A stretch of DNA of 64,000 nt from Thermomonas sp. (lineage in GTDB: Bacteria; Pseudomonadota; Gammaproteobacteria; Xanthomonadales; Xanthomonadaceae), in contig NZ_JAQSDO010000006.1 in assembly GCF_029945965.1 (NCBI RefSeq), forward strand, positions 62,001 through 126,000. Reading direction: 5' to 3'. The notes below the pieces were generated by a model. The model did no database searches and was not told the DNA's origin. It was given only the letters and a program-made list of their open reading frames with translations. A program made the translations under genes and the position numbers. This document shows, one piece after another, positions 1 to 7,722 of this stretch (position 1 is the stretch's first letter; each line of letters begins with the position of its first letter).

Positions 1-55
1 GGTTGGCGAGTACGCAGCCGGCAGAACCGGCGCCGATGATGATGTAGTCGAACAT
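1..55 (-). CDS. GMC family oxidoreductase, N-terminal fragment
   Basis: The first 18 codons of a leftward gene that runs off the window. The reverse strand reads MFDYIIIGAGSAGCVLAN, the N-terminal FAD-binding beta-alpha-beta segment with the GxGxxG dinucleotide motif. The exact wording is typical of glucose-methanol-choline oxidoreductases such as choline dehydrogenase, which oxidise alcohols with FAD. The substrate cannot be inferred. It is divergent from the MFS gene, with about 185 bases between the two starts. Confidence 0.75.
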   Translation of the reverse strand, partial: MFDYIIIGAGSAGCVLAN

Positions 56-239
56 ATTGTCCAAAAGTAGCGACCGTCCTACGGCGATGACCACCCCGAC
101 GCTATGCGTCATGGCTAGAGCAAATGCTCGGTGGAAGTATTCAGGGAGACTACTCAGGGAGATTGCGGCGGTGGCGCATGCCGGTCGCTGCGGTTACCTT
201 TGCCAACACCGCGCAACACCGCGCAACGACCGGGCCAAG

Positions 240-1595
240 ATGACGGACACCGCCGCCACAACCGGCCGCATTGGCCGCTTCAAATCCGCGTTCGGCGAAT
301 CGCCGGCGCTGCTGTGGTCGTTCCTGTATTTCTTTTGTCTGCTCAGCGGCTATTACGTGCTGCGCCCTGTGCGCGAAGCGATGGGCGCGTCCAGCGACAT
401 GGCGACGCTGTTCCCGCCGGCCATGATCGAATTCTTTGCGGCGCGCGGCATGCCTTTGAAGGACCTGAGCCTGCAGGTGCTGTTCAGCATGACCTTCGTG
501 ATCATGTTGGTGTTGCAGCCGGTCTACGGCGCACTGGTCAGCCGCTATCCGCGCCGGGTATTCCTGCCGGTGGTGTATGGCTCCTTCATTGCAACCCTGT
601 TGCTGTTCTACCTCGCGTTCCATAGCGCAATGCCCGGTCGCGGCATGGCGTTCTTCCTGTGGCTGACCGTGTTCAATTTGTTTGCGGTGGCGGTGTTCTG
701 GAGCTTCATGGCCGATGTCTTCGATACCGTTGAGGCCAAGCGCTACTACGGCTACATCGGTGCGGCTGGAACGCTCGGCGCGATGCTCGGCCCGACCTTG
801 ACCCGAACGTTGGTGGAACGGATCGGCATCGCGAATTTGATGCTGGTGTCCGCGGGGTTTCTCTCGATCTGCGTGTTCTGCCTGTTGCGCCTGCGCCTGC
901 ATGCGGTGCGCCGCGAGGCCGAGCGCAAGCTGGTCAGCGGCGAGGTACCAATGGGCGGCAGCGTGCTGGCCGGCCTGAAACTGATCGCGCGTGAACCCTT
1001 GCTGCGCTGGCTGGCCGTGCTGACCTTGTTTGGTGTCGGGGTCGGAACACTGCTTTACAACGAACAGGCGGCGATCGTCCGCAGGCTCTACCCGGATGCG
1101 CAGCTCGCGACCGCCTATTACGCCAATATCGATCTGGCGGTGAACGGGCTGGCGCTGTTCGTGCAAATCTTCGTGACCCGCGGACTGCTTTCGCGTTTCG
1201 GCATTTCCCCTGCATTGCTTGTGCCGGCAGGCGCGATCCTGCTGGGCTATGCAGCGCTCGCTGCATCGCCGTTGCCGCTGATGGTGGCCGTGGTGCAGGT
1301 GGTGACCCGCGCCAGCGAGTTCTCGCTGTCCAAGCCGGCACGCGAAACCATCTATACCCGCGTCGGTCGCGAGTGGCGCTACAAGGCCGGTGCGGCGATC
1401 GACACGGTGATCTATCGCGGAGGCGACCTCACCTTCGTCTGGGTGCACAAGGCGCTGTCGGCGTTTGGTTCCAGCGCGGTGTTCGGTGTCGGCGTGCTGG
1501 TTGCCGGGGGCATGACCCTGGGTGCATGGAAGGTGCTGCGAGAGGCGGAGAAATTGCCAGACGAACACCCACCGGATCGGCGCGCGGCCCCTTGA
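240..1595 (+). CDS. MFS / Npt-like nucleotide transporter family membrane protein
   Basis: A polytopic inner-membrane protein of 451 residues with about 12 hydrophobic segments. The N-terminal YYVLRPVREAMG and the later KPARETIYT strings resemble the ATP/ADP exchanger (Npt/Tlc) branch of the major facilitator superfamily. Members in free-living bacteria have no established substrate. The frame is open further upstream to a TTG near 57, but that extension is Arg/Cys-rich and not membrane-like, so the ATG at 240 is preferred although its Shine-Dalgarno is weak. Its stop overlaps the next start by one base (TGATG), so it is probably translationally coupled to the phosphoesterase. Family assignment is good; nucleotide transport is only inferred. 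Confidence 0.8.
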   Translation: MTDTAATTGRIGRFKSAFGESPALLWSFLYFFCLLSGYYVLRPVREAMGASSDMATLFPPAMIEFFAARGMPLKDLSLQVLFSMTFVIMLVLQPVYGALVSRYPRRVFLPVVYGSFIATLLLFYLAFHSAMPGRGMAFFLWLTVFNLFAVAVFWSFMADVFDTVEAKRYYGYIGAAGTLGAMLGPTLTRTLVERIGIANLMLVSAGFLSICVFCLLRLRLHAVRREAERKLVSGEVPMGGSVLAGLKLIAREPLLRWLAVLTLFGVGVGTLLYNEQAAIVRRLYPDAQLATAYYANIDLAVNGLALFVQIFVTRGLLSRFGISPALLVPAGAILLGYAALAASPLPLMVAVVQVVTRASEFSLSKPARETIYTRVGREWRYKAGAAIDTVIYRGGDLTFVWVHKALSAFGSSAVFGVGVLVAGGMTLGAWKVLREAEKLPDEHPPDRRAAP

Positions 1596-2449
1596 TGCTG
1601 CGCTGGAAACGCTGGGGTTGGCACCAACGCGTGGCATGGCTGGCGTTGGCAGGTTTCCTGGCGGTTTGCGTGGACGGATTCTATGTCGAGCCTGCACGCC
1701 TGGTAGAGCGCGATTACACGCTTCCGTTGTCGAACTGGCCAGCCTCGTGCGATGGCCTGCGGGTCGATGTGGTCAGTGATACCCACACCGGCTCGCCGCG
1801 CAATGGGCTGGACAAACTTGACCGCATCGTTGCGAAGCTGTCTGCCAGCGATTCCGACATCGTATTGATGACAGGCGACTACGTGATCCTGAGCGTGCTG
1901 GCCGGTACCTATATTCCGGCCGAGACAATCGCCGAACATCTCAAGCCGCTGACCGCACGCAAGCGGGTCTATGCCGTGCTCGGCAACCACGACTGGTGGA
2001 AGGATGGCCCGATGGTGTCACATGCATTCGCGGCAGCCGGCGTGCACATGATCGACAACATGGCGCTGCCGATCGACGCGGGCAGTTGCCATTTCTGGCT
2101 GGCCGGGTTGGGCGACCTGCTGGAGGGGCACCCGGACGTACGCGCGACCTTCGCGATGATTCCGCCGGATGCGCCGGTCATCGTCATCACCCATGAACCA
2201 GCGCTGTGGCCACGCATTCCGGCGCAGGCCACGCTGACGATTGCCGGGCATACCCATGGCGGCCAGATCAATCCATTTGGCCTGTTGACCCCGGCCCGGT
2301 ACAAGCCGTATTCGTATCAGCTCAAGGGCAAATACGCCATCAACGGACGCAGCCTGTTCGTCAGTCCGGGCATCGGTACCAGCATCCTGCCGATGCGGTT
2401 GGGCGTGCCGCCGGAGATCTCGCGGCTGACGTTGCGCAGCAAAAACTAA
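1595..2449 (+). CDS. membrane-anchored calcineurin-like metallophosphoesterase
   Basis: A protein of 284 residues with one N-terminal membrane segment (about residues 10-28) followed by a metallophosphoesterase domain. The two-metal motifs appear in order: SDTH, GDYV, GNHD, then THEP and a final AGHTHGGQ. The last is typical of the YkuE-like branch that acts at membranes, possibly on phospholipid or lipid A-type phosphoesters. It starts inside the stop codon of the transporter gene, which suggests a shared function. Its stop TAA overlaps the stop of the opposing fadE gene by three bases, leaving no room for a separate terminator. The substrate is unknown. Confidence 0.88.
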   Translation: MLRWKRWGWHQRVAWLALAGFLAVCVDGFYVEPARLVERDYTLPLSNWPASCDGLRVDVVSDTHTGSPRNGLDKLDRIVAKLSASDSDIVLMTGDYVILSVLAGTYIPAETIAEHLKPLTARKRVYAVLGNHDWWKDGPMVSHAFAAAGVHMIDNMALPIDAGSCHFWLAGLGDLLEGHPDVRATFAMIPPDAPVIVITHEPALWPRIPAQATLTIAGHTHGGQINPFGLLTPARYKPYSYQLKGKYAINGRSLFVSPGIGTSILPMRLGVPPEISRLTLRSKN

Positions 2450-4920
2450 GCCGCTGCGCGTGCGTCCTCGCGACCATGCAATGTCGCGTAGCCAGCCGAA
2501 CGCAATTCTTCCGGGTCGAAATCATCCACCGTGATCGCATCCAGCGTGATCGCGCGCAATTCTTCCAGCAGCACGCGCTCCTCGCTGGTGATCCAGCCTT
2601 CGCGCACGCCTTCGTCAAGTTGGGCATCGAATTCGAGCGCTTCGATGTCGCTGTTCTTCAGCGCCTTGAGGAACTTGCGCTCGACCGGCTCGGCCATGAT
2701 CACCTTCGGCAGGTAACTGATGATGCGGCCCGCCGGGTTGTTGTCTGCAGGCGTGGTGTACAGGCCGGCAGCCATGCGCTCGCGCGCATCGCAGGGCGTC
2801 ATCAGCAGCGATGCGACCTTGTGGCCCAGGCGGTCGCTCGGTGCCTGCGCGCGACGACCCCATGGAAAGATCACTACCCATAGCAACCAGCCAACCGGGC
2901 GGATCGGGAAGTTGCGCAACGCACCGGACAACGCGGTCTCGATCTTGTTGACCGCATCGTGGATCGCCCACGCCAGCATCGGCTGGTCGCCGGCAGGGTT
3001 GCCGGCATCCTGGTGGCGTTTGAGCATTGCGCTGACGATGTACAACTGGCTCAGCACATCGCCAAGCCGACCGGACAGCGACTCCTTGAATTTCAGCTTG
3101 CCACCCAGCAGCAGCATCGAGGTATCGGCCATTACCGCCAGCGCCGCCGAATAGCGGTTGAGCTTGCGGAAGTAGCGGCGGGTGTCATTGTCTCCAGGGG
3201 CACTGCCGATCTGCGCGCCAGTCAGGCCATACCACCAGCTGCGCACGGCATTTGAAATGGCGAAGCCAATGTGGCCGAACACGGCCACGTCGAACTGGTC
3301 GATGCGCGCCTTCGGGTCTTCCAGCTGCGCCGACTTCATTTCCTTCATGACCCACGGATGGCACAGGATCGCGCCCTGGCCGAAGATCATCAGGCTGCGG
3401 GTCATGATGTTGGCGCCCTCAACCGTGATCGCGATCGGCGCAGCCTGCCACGAACGACCGGCGAAGTTGCGCGGGCCCAAAATAATGCCCTTGCCACCGA
3501 GGATGTCCATTGCATCCATCGATGCGCGGCGGCCCATTTCGGTGCAGTGGTATTTGGCAATCGTCGACGGCACTGCAGGATTTTCGCCACGTTGCACTGC
3601 CGCTGCAGTGGCTTCCGACAATGCGCTGCAGGCATAGGCATTGCCAGCCAGACGCGCGAGTGCTTCCTCGACGCCTTCGAAACGTCCGATCGACAGGCCG
3701 AACTGCTTGCGGATACGCGCATAACTGCCGACCGCAAGCGCACCCATCTTGGAACCACCGCTGGCGGTGGAGGGCAGGGTGATCGAGCGCCCGATCGACA
3801 GTAATTCCATCAGCATCTGCCAGCCCTTGCCGGCGTAATCCTCGCCGCCGATCAGCTGCGACAGCGGCACGAACACGTCCTTGCCGTGGATCGGGCCATT
3901 CTGGAATGGCGAATTGAGCGGGAAGTGGCGGCGGCCGATGTCCAGCCCCGGTGTATTGGCCGGCACCAGTGCCAGCGAGATGCCGATGTCGCGCTTGTCA
4001 CCAAGCATGCCGTCCGGGTCGTACATGCGGAAGGCAACACCAATCAGTGTCGCGACCGGCGCCAGCGTGATGTAACGCTTGTTCAAGGTCAGGCGGATGC
4101 CGAGCACGTTGATGCCGTTCCAGTCGCCCATGCAGACGATGCCGTAGTCCGGGATCGAGGTCGCATCGGAACCGGCGAACGGGCCAGTCAGGGCGAAGCA
4201 CGGGATCTCGCGGCCATCGGCCAGGCGCGGCAGGTACAGCTGCTTTTGTTCGTCGGTGCCGTAGTGCATCAGCATTTCGGCCGGGCCGAGCGAGTTCGGC
4301 ACGCCCACGGTCGAGCTGACCACGGCCGACAGCGAGGCCAGCTTCTGGATGACCTTGTGGTTCATCAGCGCCGAGAACCCCAGGCCGCCGTATTCGGTCG
4401 GGATGTTCAAGCCGAAGAATTTGTTGCGCTTTATGTAATCCCACAGCTCCGGCGGCAGGTCGGCGCGGACATGGGTGATGTCCCAGTCGTCGGTCATCCG
4501 GCACAAGGTTTCGCACGGGCCATCGAGGAACGCCTGTTCCTCTGCGGTCAGCACGGGCTTTGGCAGGTTGAGCAGCTGGTCCCAATCAGGCTTGCCGGAG
4601 AAAAGTTCGCCCTCGAAACCGACCGTGCCGGCCTCCAGCGCGGTGCGTTCGGTGTCCGACAGCGGCGGCAGCAACTTGGTGTAAAAGCCCAGCAGCGGCG
4701 TGGTGATGTAGGGCTTGCGGATCTGCGGGATCAGCAGTGGCGCAGCGATCAACATCACCAGCACTACCGCGATGATCGTGGTGGCCAGATTGGCGCCGAG
4801 CAGCCAGCACGCGACCAGCAGCGTTGTGGTGAGTGCCGCCCACACCGCCAACCGAAGTCGGTGATAGGCCGCAAACGCGCCGGCGGCAATGAAGGCGAGA
4901 AGAGGCAGGATGACGCTCAT
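2446..4920 (-). CDS. fadE: long-form acyl-CoA dehydrogenase
   Basis: Catalyses the first, FAD-dependent step of fatty acid beta-oxidation. The 824-residue length matches the long FadE type (about 815-826) rather than the 380-residue soluble enzymes. Two hydrophobic segments occupy roughly the first 70 residues, followed by the dehydrogenase core (for example CFALTGPFAGSDAT and the GRSITLPSTASGG stretch) and the extra C-terminal DUF1974 region. The frame is open 25 codons further upstream, but the ATG at 4920 has GGAG about 8 bases before it and begins the hydrophobic N terminus. It is divergent from a TetR regulator, with a candidate operator between them. Confidence 0.95.
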   Translation of the reverse strand: MSVILPLLAFIAAGAFAAYHRLRLAVWAALTTTLLVACWLLGANLATTIIAVVLVMLIAAPLLIPQIRKPYITTPLLGFYTKLLPPLSDTERTALEAGTVGFEGELFSGKPDWDQLLNLPKPVLTAEEQAFLDGPCETLCRMTDDWDITHVRADLPPELWDYIKRNKFFGLNIPTEYGGLGFSALMNHKVIQKLASLSAVVSSTVGVPNSLGPAEMLMHYGTDEQKQLYLPRLADGREIPCFALTGPFAGSDATSIPDYGIVCMGDWNGINVLGIRLTLNKRYITLAPVATLIGVAFRMYDPDGMLGDKRDIGISLALVPANTPGLDIGRRHFPLNSPFQNGPIHGKDVFVPLSQLIGGEDYAGKGWQMLMELLSIGRSITLPSTASGGSKMGALAVGSYARIRKQFGLSIGRFEGVEEALARLAGNAYACSALSEATAAAVQRGENPAVPSTIAKYHCTEMGRRASMDAMDILGGKGIILGPRNFAGRSWQAAPIAITVEGANIMTRSLMIFGQGAILCHPWVMKEMKSAQLEDPKARIDQFDVAVFGHIGFAISNAVRSWWYGLTGAQIGSAPGDNDTRRYFRKLNRYSAALAVMADTSMLLLGGKLKFKESLSGRLGDVLSQLYIVSAMLKRHQDAGNPAGDQPMLAWAIHDAVNKIETALSGALRNFPIRPVGWLLWVVIFPWGRRAQAPSDRLGHKVASLLMTPCDARERMAAGLYTTPADNNPAGRIISYLPKVIMAEPVERKFLKALKNSDIEALEFDAQLDEGVREGWITSEERVLLEELRAITLDAITVDDFDPEELRSAGYATLHGREDARAAA

Positions 4921-4984
4921 GAGGAACTCCGACGGCCACAAGGAGGTAATCTGGCGGCGTTGCATACGTTTGCAGCGTCGCTTA

Positions 4985-5002
4985 CCATACGCCAAAGTAT
5001 GG
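4985..5002. promoter_or_regulatory. candidate TetR operator between fadE and the regulator
   Basis: CCATAC and GTATGG form a perfect 6-bp inverted repeat around a 6-base centre, 65 bases upstream of fadE and 87 bases upstream of the tetR-family start. CATAC half-sites recur nearby, around 4963 and 5049. Size and placement fit a TetR dimer site, but binding is inference. Confidence 0.45.
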
Positions 5003-5088
5003 GATCGGCCTTGATGCTGTCAACTGACATAAAAGAGCTAATACTCAGCATACTCCCGTGGCACCCGGCGTACGGATAGACTGCACCC

Positions 5089-5667
5089 ATGACCGAAACC
5101 GTTTCGCGTAACGGGCGTCTGAGCGCCGAAGACTGGGCCCGCGAGGCCCTCGACCAGATTGCCGAATCGGGCGTGGCCTCGGTGGCGGTGGAGCCGCTGG
5201 CGCGTCGCCTGGGTGTGACCAAGGGCAGCTTCTACTGGCATTTCCCATCCCGCGACGCCTTGTTGCAGGCGGCGCTGGATCGTTGGGAAACCATTGAGCA
5301 GGAGGAAGTCTTCGGCACGCTCGAGAAGGTCACCGACCCGCGTGAGCGCTTGCGCGCGCTGTTCCTGGTGGTCGCGCACGAAGTCAAGTCGCACATTATC
5401 TATAGCGAGTTGCTGAAAGCGCTCGATCACCCGGCAGTCAGCCCGGTGATTGGCCGGGTTTCGGAGCGCCGGCTGGATTACCTCACTGCAAGTTTCCGCC
5501 AGGCCGGGCTAAGCCGTACCGCTGCCCAGCATCGCGCGCGGCTGGCCTACGCGGCCTATGTCGGCTTCCTGCAGCTCAGCCTGCAACTGCGCCAGCCGCG
5601 CCTGCAGCACGAAGAATTCGAGGCCTACGTCGAGCACGTCATGCAGACCCTGATCCCGACGCCGTGA
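5089..5667 (+). CDS. TetR/AcrR family transcriptional regulator
   Basis: A 192-residue regulator, a normal length for the family. The N-terminal helix-turn-helix spans about residues 13-60 and ends in the characteristic GVTKGSFYWHFPSRDALL recognition segment. The C-terminal part is helical and would form the ligand pocket and dimer interface. It lies divergent from fadE, so repression of fadE relieved by an acyl-CoA is the simplest model; that is inference from context. An inverted repeat at 4985-5002 is the best operator candidate. Confidence 0.92.
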   Translation: MTETVSRNGRLSAEDWAREALDQIAESGVASVAVEPLARRLGVTKGSFYWHFPSRDALLQAALDRWETIEQEEVFGTLEKVTDPRERLRALFLVVAHEVKSHIIYSELLKALDHPAVSPVIGRVSERRLDYLTASFRQAGLSRTAAQHRARLAYAAYVGFLQLSLQLRQPRLQHEEFEAYVEHVMQTLIPTP

Positions 5668-5694
5668 GGCGTTTCGGGAATTGCCTGTTGAATT

Positions 5695-5730
5695 GCTTCG
5701 AAAATAGCTTCGAAAATCACTTCGAAAATC
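5695..5730. repeat. three tandem 12-bp repeats containing TTCGAA upstream of pckG
   Basis: Three consecutive 12-base units read GCTTCGAAAATA, GCTTCGAAAATC and ACTTCGAAAATC. Each carries the palindrome TTCGAA followed by AAAT, spaced about one helical turn apart. They end 40 bases before the pckG start and begin 28 bases after the tetR stop. They could be an array of regulator sites or a product of slippage; no binding protein is known from the sequence. Confidence 0.6.
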
Positions 5731-5769
5731 ACAAACCTTTTTCCTTGCCATATCGATGGAGCAATACCA

Positions 5770-7518
5770 ATGGCCAGCAGTCTGGATGCACTTAACCAAT
5801 GGGTGATGGAAGTCGCCCGCCTGACCTGCCCCGAACAGATCCAATGGTGCGACGGCAGCGACACCGAGAACGATGCCCTGATCGCGCAAATGCAGGCTGA
5901 TGGCACCTTGCTGCCGCTTAATCCTGAGACGCATCCACGTAGCTGGCTGCATCGCTCGCATCCCGATGACGTGGCCCGCGTCGAACACCTGACCTTCGTG
6001 TGCACGCCCGAGCGCGATGATGCCGGGCCGAACAACAACTGGATGTCGCCGGCCGATGGCCATGCGCAGATGGACGCGCTGTTCGACGGCTGCATGGCCG
6101 GACGCACCATGTACGTGGTCCCGTATTGCATGGGGCCGATCGACTCACCGCTGTCGCGTTGCGGGGTGGAGATCACCGACAGCCCGTACGTGGTCGCCAA
6201 CATGCGCATCATGACCCGCATGGGCGCCGCGGCCTTGGCCCGCATCGAACGCGAGGGTTCGTTCGTGAAGGGCCTGCATTCCATCGGTGAGCTCGACCCC
6301 AACCGTCGCTACATCATGCATTTCCCGGAAGATCTCGCGATCAAGTCGTATGGCTCGGGCTACGGCGGCAATGCCTTGCTCGGCAAGAAATGCCACGCCC
6401 TGCGCATCGCCAGCCACCAGGCGCGCAGCGAAGGCTGGATGGCCGAACACATGCTGATCCTGGGCCTGGAAAATCCGCAGGGACAGATCCACTACATCGC
6501 TGCCGCATTTCCGTCAGCCTGTGGCAAGACCAACCTGGCGATGCTGATTCCGCCGGAAGGCTACCGCCGCGACGGCTGGAAGATCTGGACAATCGGCGAC
6601 GACATCTGCTGGATGCGCCCGGGCGCCGATGGCCGCCTGTATGCGATCAATCCGGAAGCCGGGTTCTTCGGCGTCGCGCCTGGCACCTCGGAGAAATCCA
6701 ATCCGAATGCCCTGGCCAGCATCCAGCACGACACCATCTTCACCAATGTCGGGGTGACCGCCGACAATCAGCCGTGGTGGGAAGGCATCGACAACGGACA
6801 GGTTCCAGTCACCGACTGGCGTGGTGAACCTTTTGATGCGGCCAAGCGTCCCGCCGCGCACCCCAACTCACGTTTCACCGTGTCCGCCCGGCAATGTCCT
6901 AGCTGGTCACCGATGGCCGAGGATCCGCACGGCGTGCCGATTTCCGCCATCGTGTTCGGCGGACGGCGTGCGTCGCTGGTGCCGCTGGTATTCGAGGCGC
7001 GCGACTGGACCCACGGCGTGCTGGTTGGCGCCGCGATGGGCTCGGAAACCACCGCTGCCGCCACCGGCACGGTCGGCGTAATGCGTCGCGATCCGATGGC
7101 GATGAAGCCGTTCTGTGGCTACAACTTCGCCGACTATTTCGGCCACTGGCTGTCATTCGATCAGCCCGGGGCGAACCTGCCCAAGGTCTTCCACGTCAAC
7201 TGGTTCCGCAAGGGCGACGATGGCAAGTTCCTGTGGCCCGGCTTCGGCGACAACCTGCGCGTGCTGGAGTGGATGATCAAGCGCGTGGAGGGCAAGGCCG
7301 GTGCCCAGGACACGCCGATCGGCGCGTTGCCACTGCAAGGAGAGCTGAATCTGGACGGACTGGACCTGTCCGCTGAAGCCCGCGAAAAACTTTTTGGCTT
7401 GGACCAGGCAGGATGGCAGGCCGAGTTCGCCAGCATCGGCCAGTACTTGCAGGAATACGGCACCAGGATGCCGGAGGCGTTGACAGCGCTGCAGGTGAGT
7501 ATCTGCAAAGCCCTTTAG
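5770..7518 (+). CDS. pckG: phosphoenolpyruvate carboxykinase (GTP)
   Basis: Converts oxaloacetate and GTP to phosphoenolpyruvate, CO2 and GDP, the entry to gluconeogenesis. At 582 residues it has the usual length of the GTP-dependent family, which is unrelated in length to the ATP-dependent PckA. The kinase-1 loop PSACGKTN lies at residues 248-255, with the hyper-reactive cysteine at 251. The C-terminal FGGRRASLVPLV and CGYNFADYFGHWL blocks are also family hallmarks. It stands alone between the TetR gene and a TonB receptor. Three tandem TTCGAA repeats lie just upstream and may control it. Confidence 0.97.
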   Translation: MASSLDALNQWVMEVARLTCPEQIQWCDGSDTENDALIAQMQADGTLLPLNPETHPRSWLHRSHPDDVARVEHLTFVCTPERDDAGPNNNWMSPADGHAQMDALFDGCMAGRTMYVVPYCMGPIDSPLSRCGVEITDSPYVVANMRIMTRMGAAALARIEREGSFVKGLHSIGELDPNRRYIMHFPEDLAIKSYGSGYGGNALLGKKCHALRIASHQARSEGWMAEHMLILGLENPQGQIHYIAAAFPSACGKTNLAMLIPPEGYRRDGWKIWTIGDDICWMRPGADGRLYAINPEAGFFGVAPGTSEKSNPNALASIQHDTIFTNVGVTADNQPWWEGIDNGQVPVTDWRGEPFDAAKRPAAHPNSRFTVSARQCPSWSPMAEDPHGVPISAIVFGGRRASLVPLVFEARDWTHGVLVGAAMGSETTAAATGTVGVMRRDPMAMKPFCGYNFADYFGHWLSFDQPGANLPKVFHVNWFRKGDDGKFLWPGFGDNLRVLEWMIKRVEGKAGAQDTPIGALPLQGELNLDGLDLSAEAREKLFGLDQAGWQAEFASIGQYLQEYGTRMPEALTALQVSICKAL

Positions 7519-7614
7519 GGCGCTATCGCAGCCTTGCTGCGGTGCGACATACAGATGAATGGTTGAATTTGAAACTGAATACGCAATCAGACGCATGAAT
7601 TTAGGGTGAGGGGG

Positions 7615-7644
7615 TTGTTAAAGAAATGTTGTCTGGTCTATAGT
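7615..7644 (+). promoter_or_regulatory. candidate sigma-70 promoter of the TonB receptor gene
   Basis: TTGTTA (7615-7620) and TATAGT (7639-7644) are separated by 18 bases in the 204-base gap after pckG. This would give a leader of about 70 bases before the ATG at 7723. Confidence 0.45.
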
Positions 7645-7672
7645 CGGCGGGTCAGGCCCCACGGCCGCGACA

Positions 7673-7684
7673 TACATGCATGTA
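7673..7684. promoter_or_regulatory. 12-bp perfect palindrome in the TonB receptor leader
   Basis: TACATGCATGTA is a perfect palindrome located about 40 bases before the receptor start and downstream of the candidate promoter. It could be an operator placed as a roadblock, or chance; nothing else supports it. Confidence 0.3.
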
Positions 7685-7722
7685 CATCTTGGTCACAACT
7701 GTCCCTATGGGGGTTACACACA

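Noticed and set aside
150-1697. 515-codon open frame on the minus strand across the MFS gene
   Set aside because: Composition is Arg/His/Gln-rich with no domain, and it is antisense to a clear membrane protein; a GC-rich shadow.
3886-5079. 397-codon plus frame antisense to fadE
   Set aside because: Shadow of a highly conserved acyl-CoA dehydrogenase.
7527-7541. CGCAGC-CTT-GCTGCG hairpin after pckG as terminator
   Set aside because: Short stem and no T tract; not enough to call a terminator.
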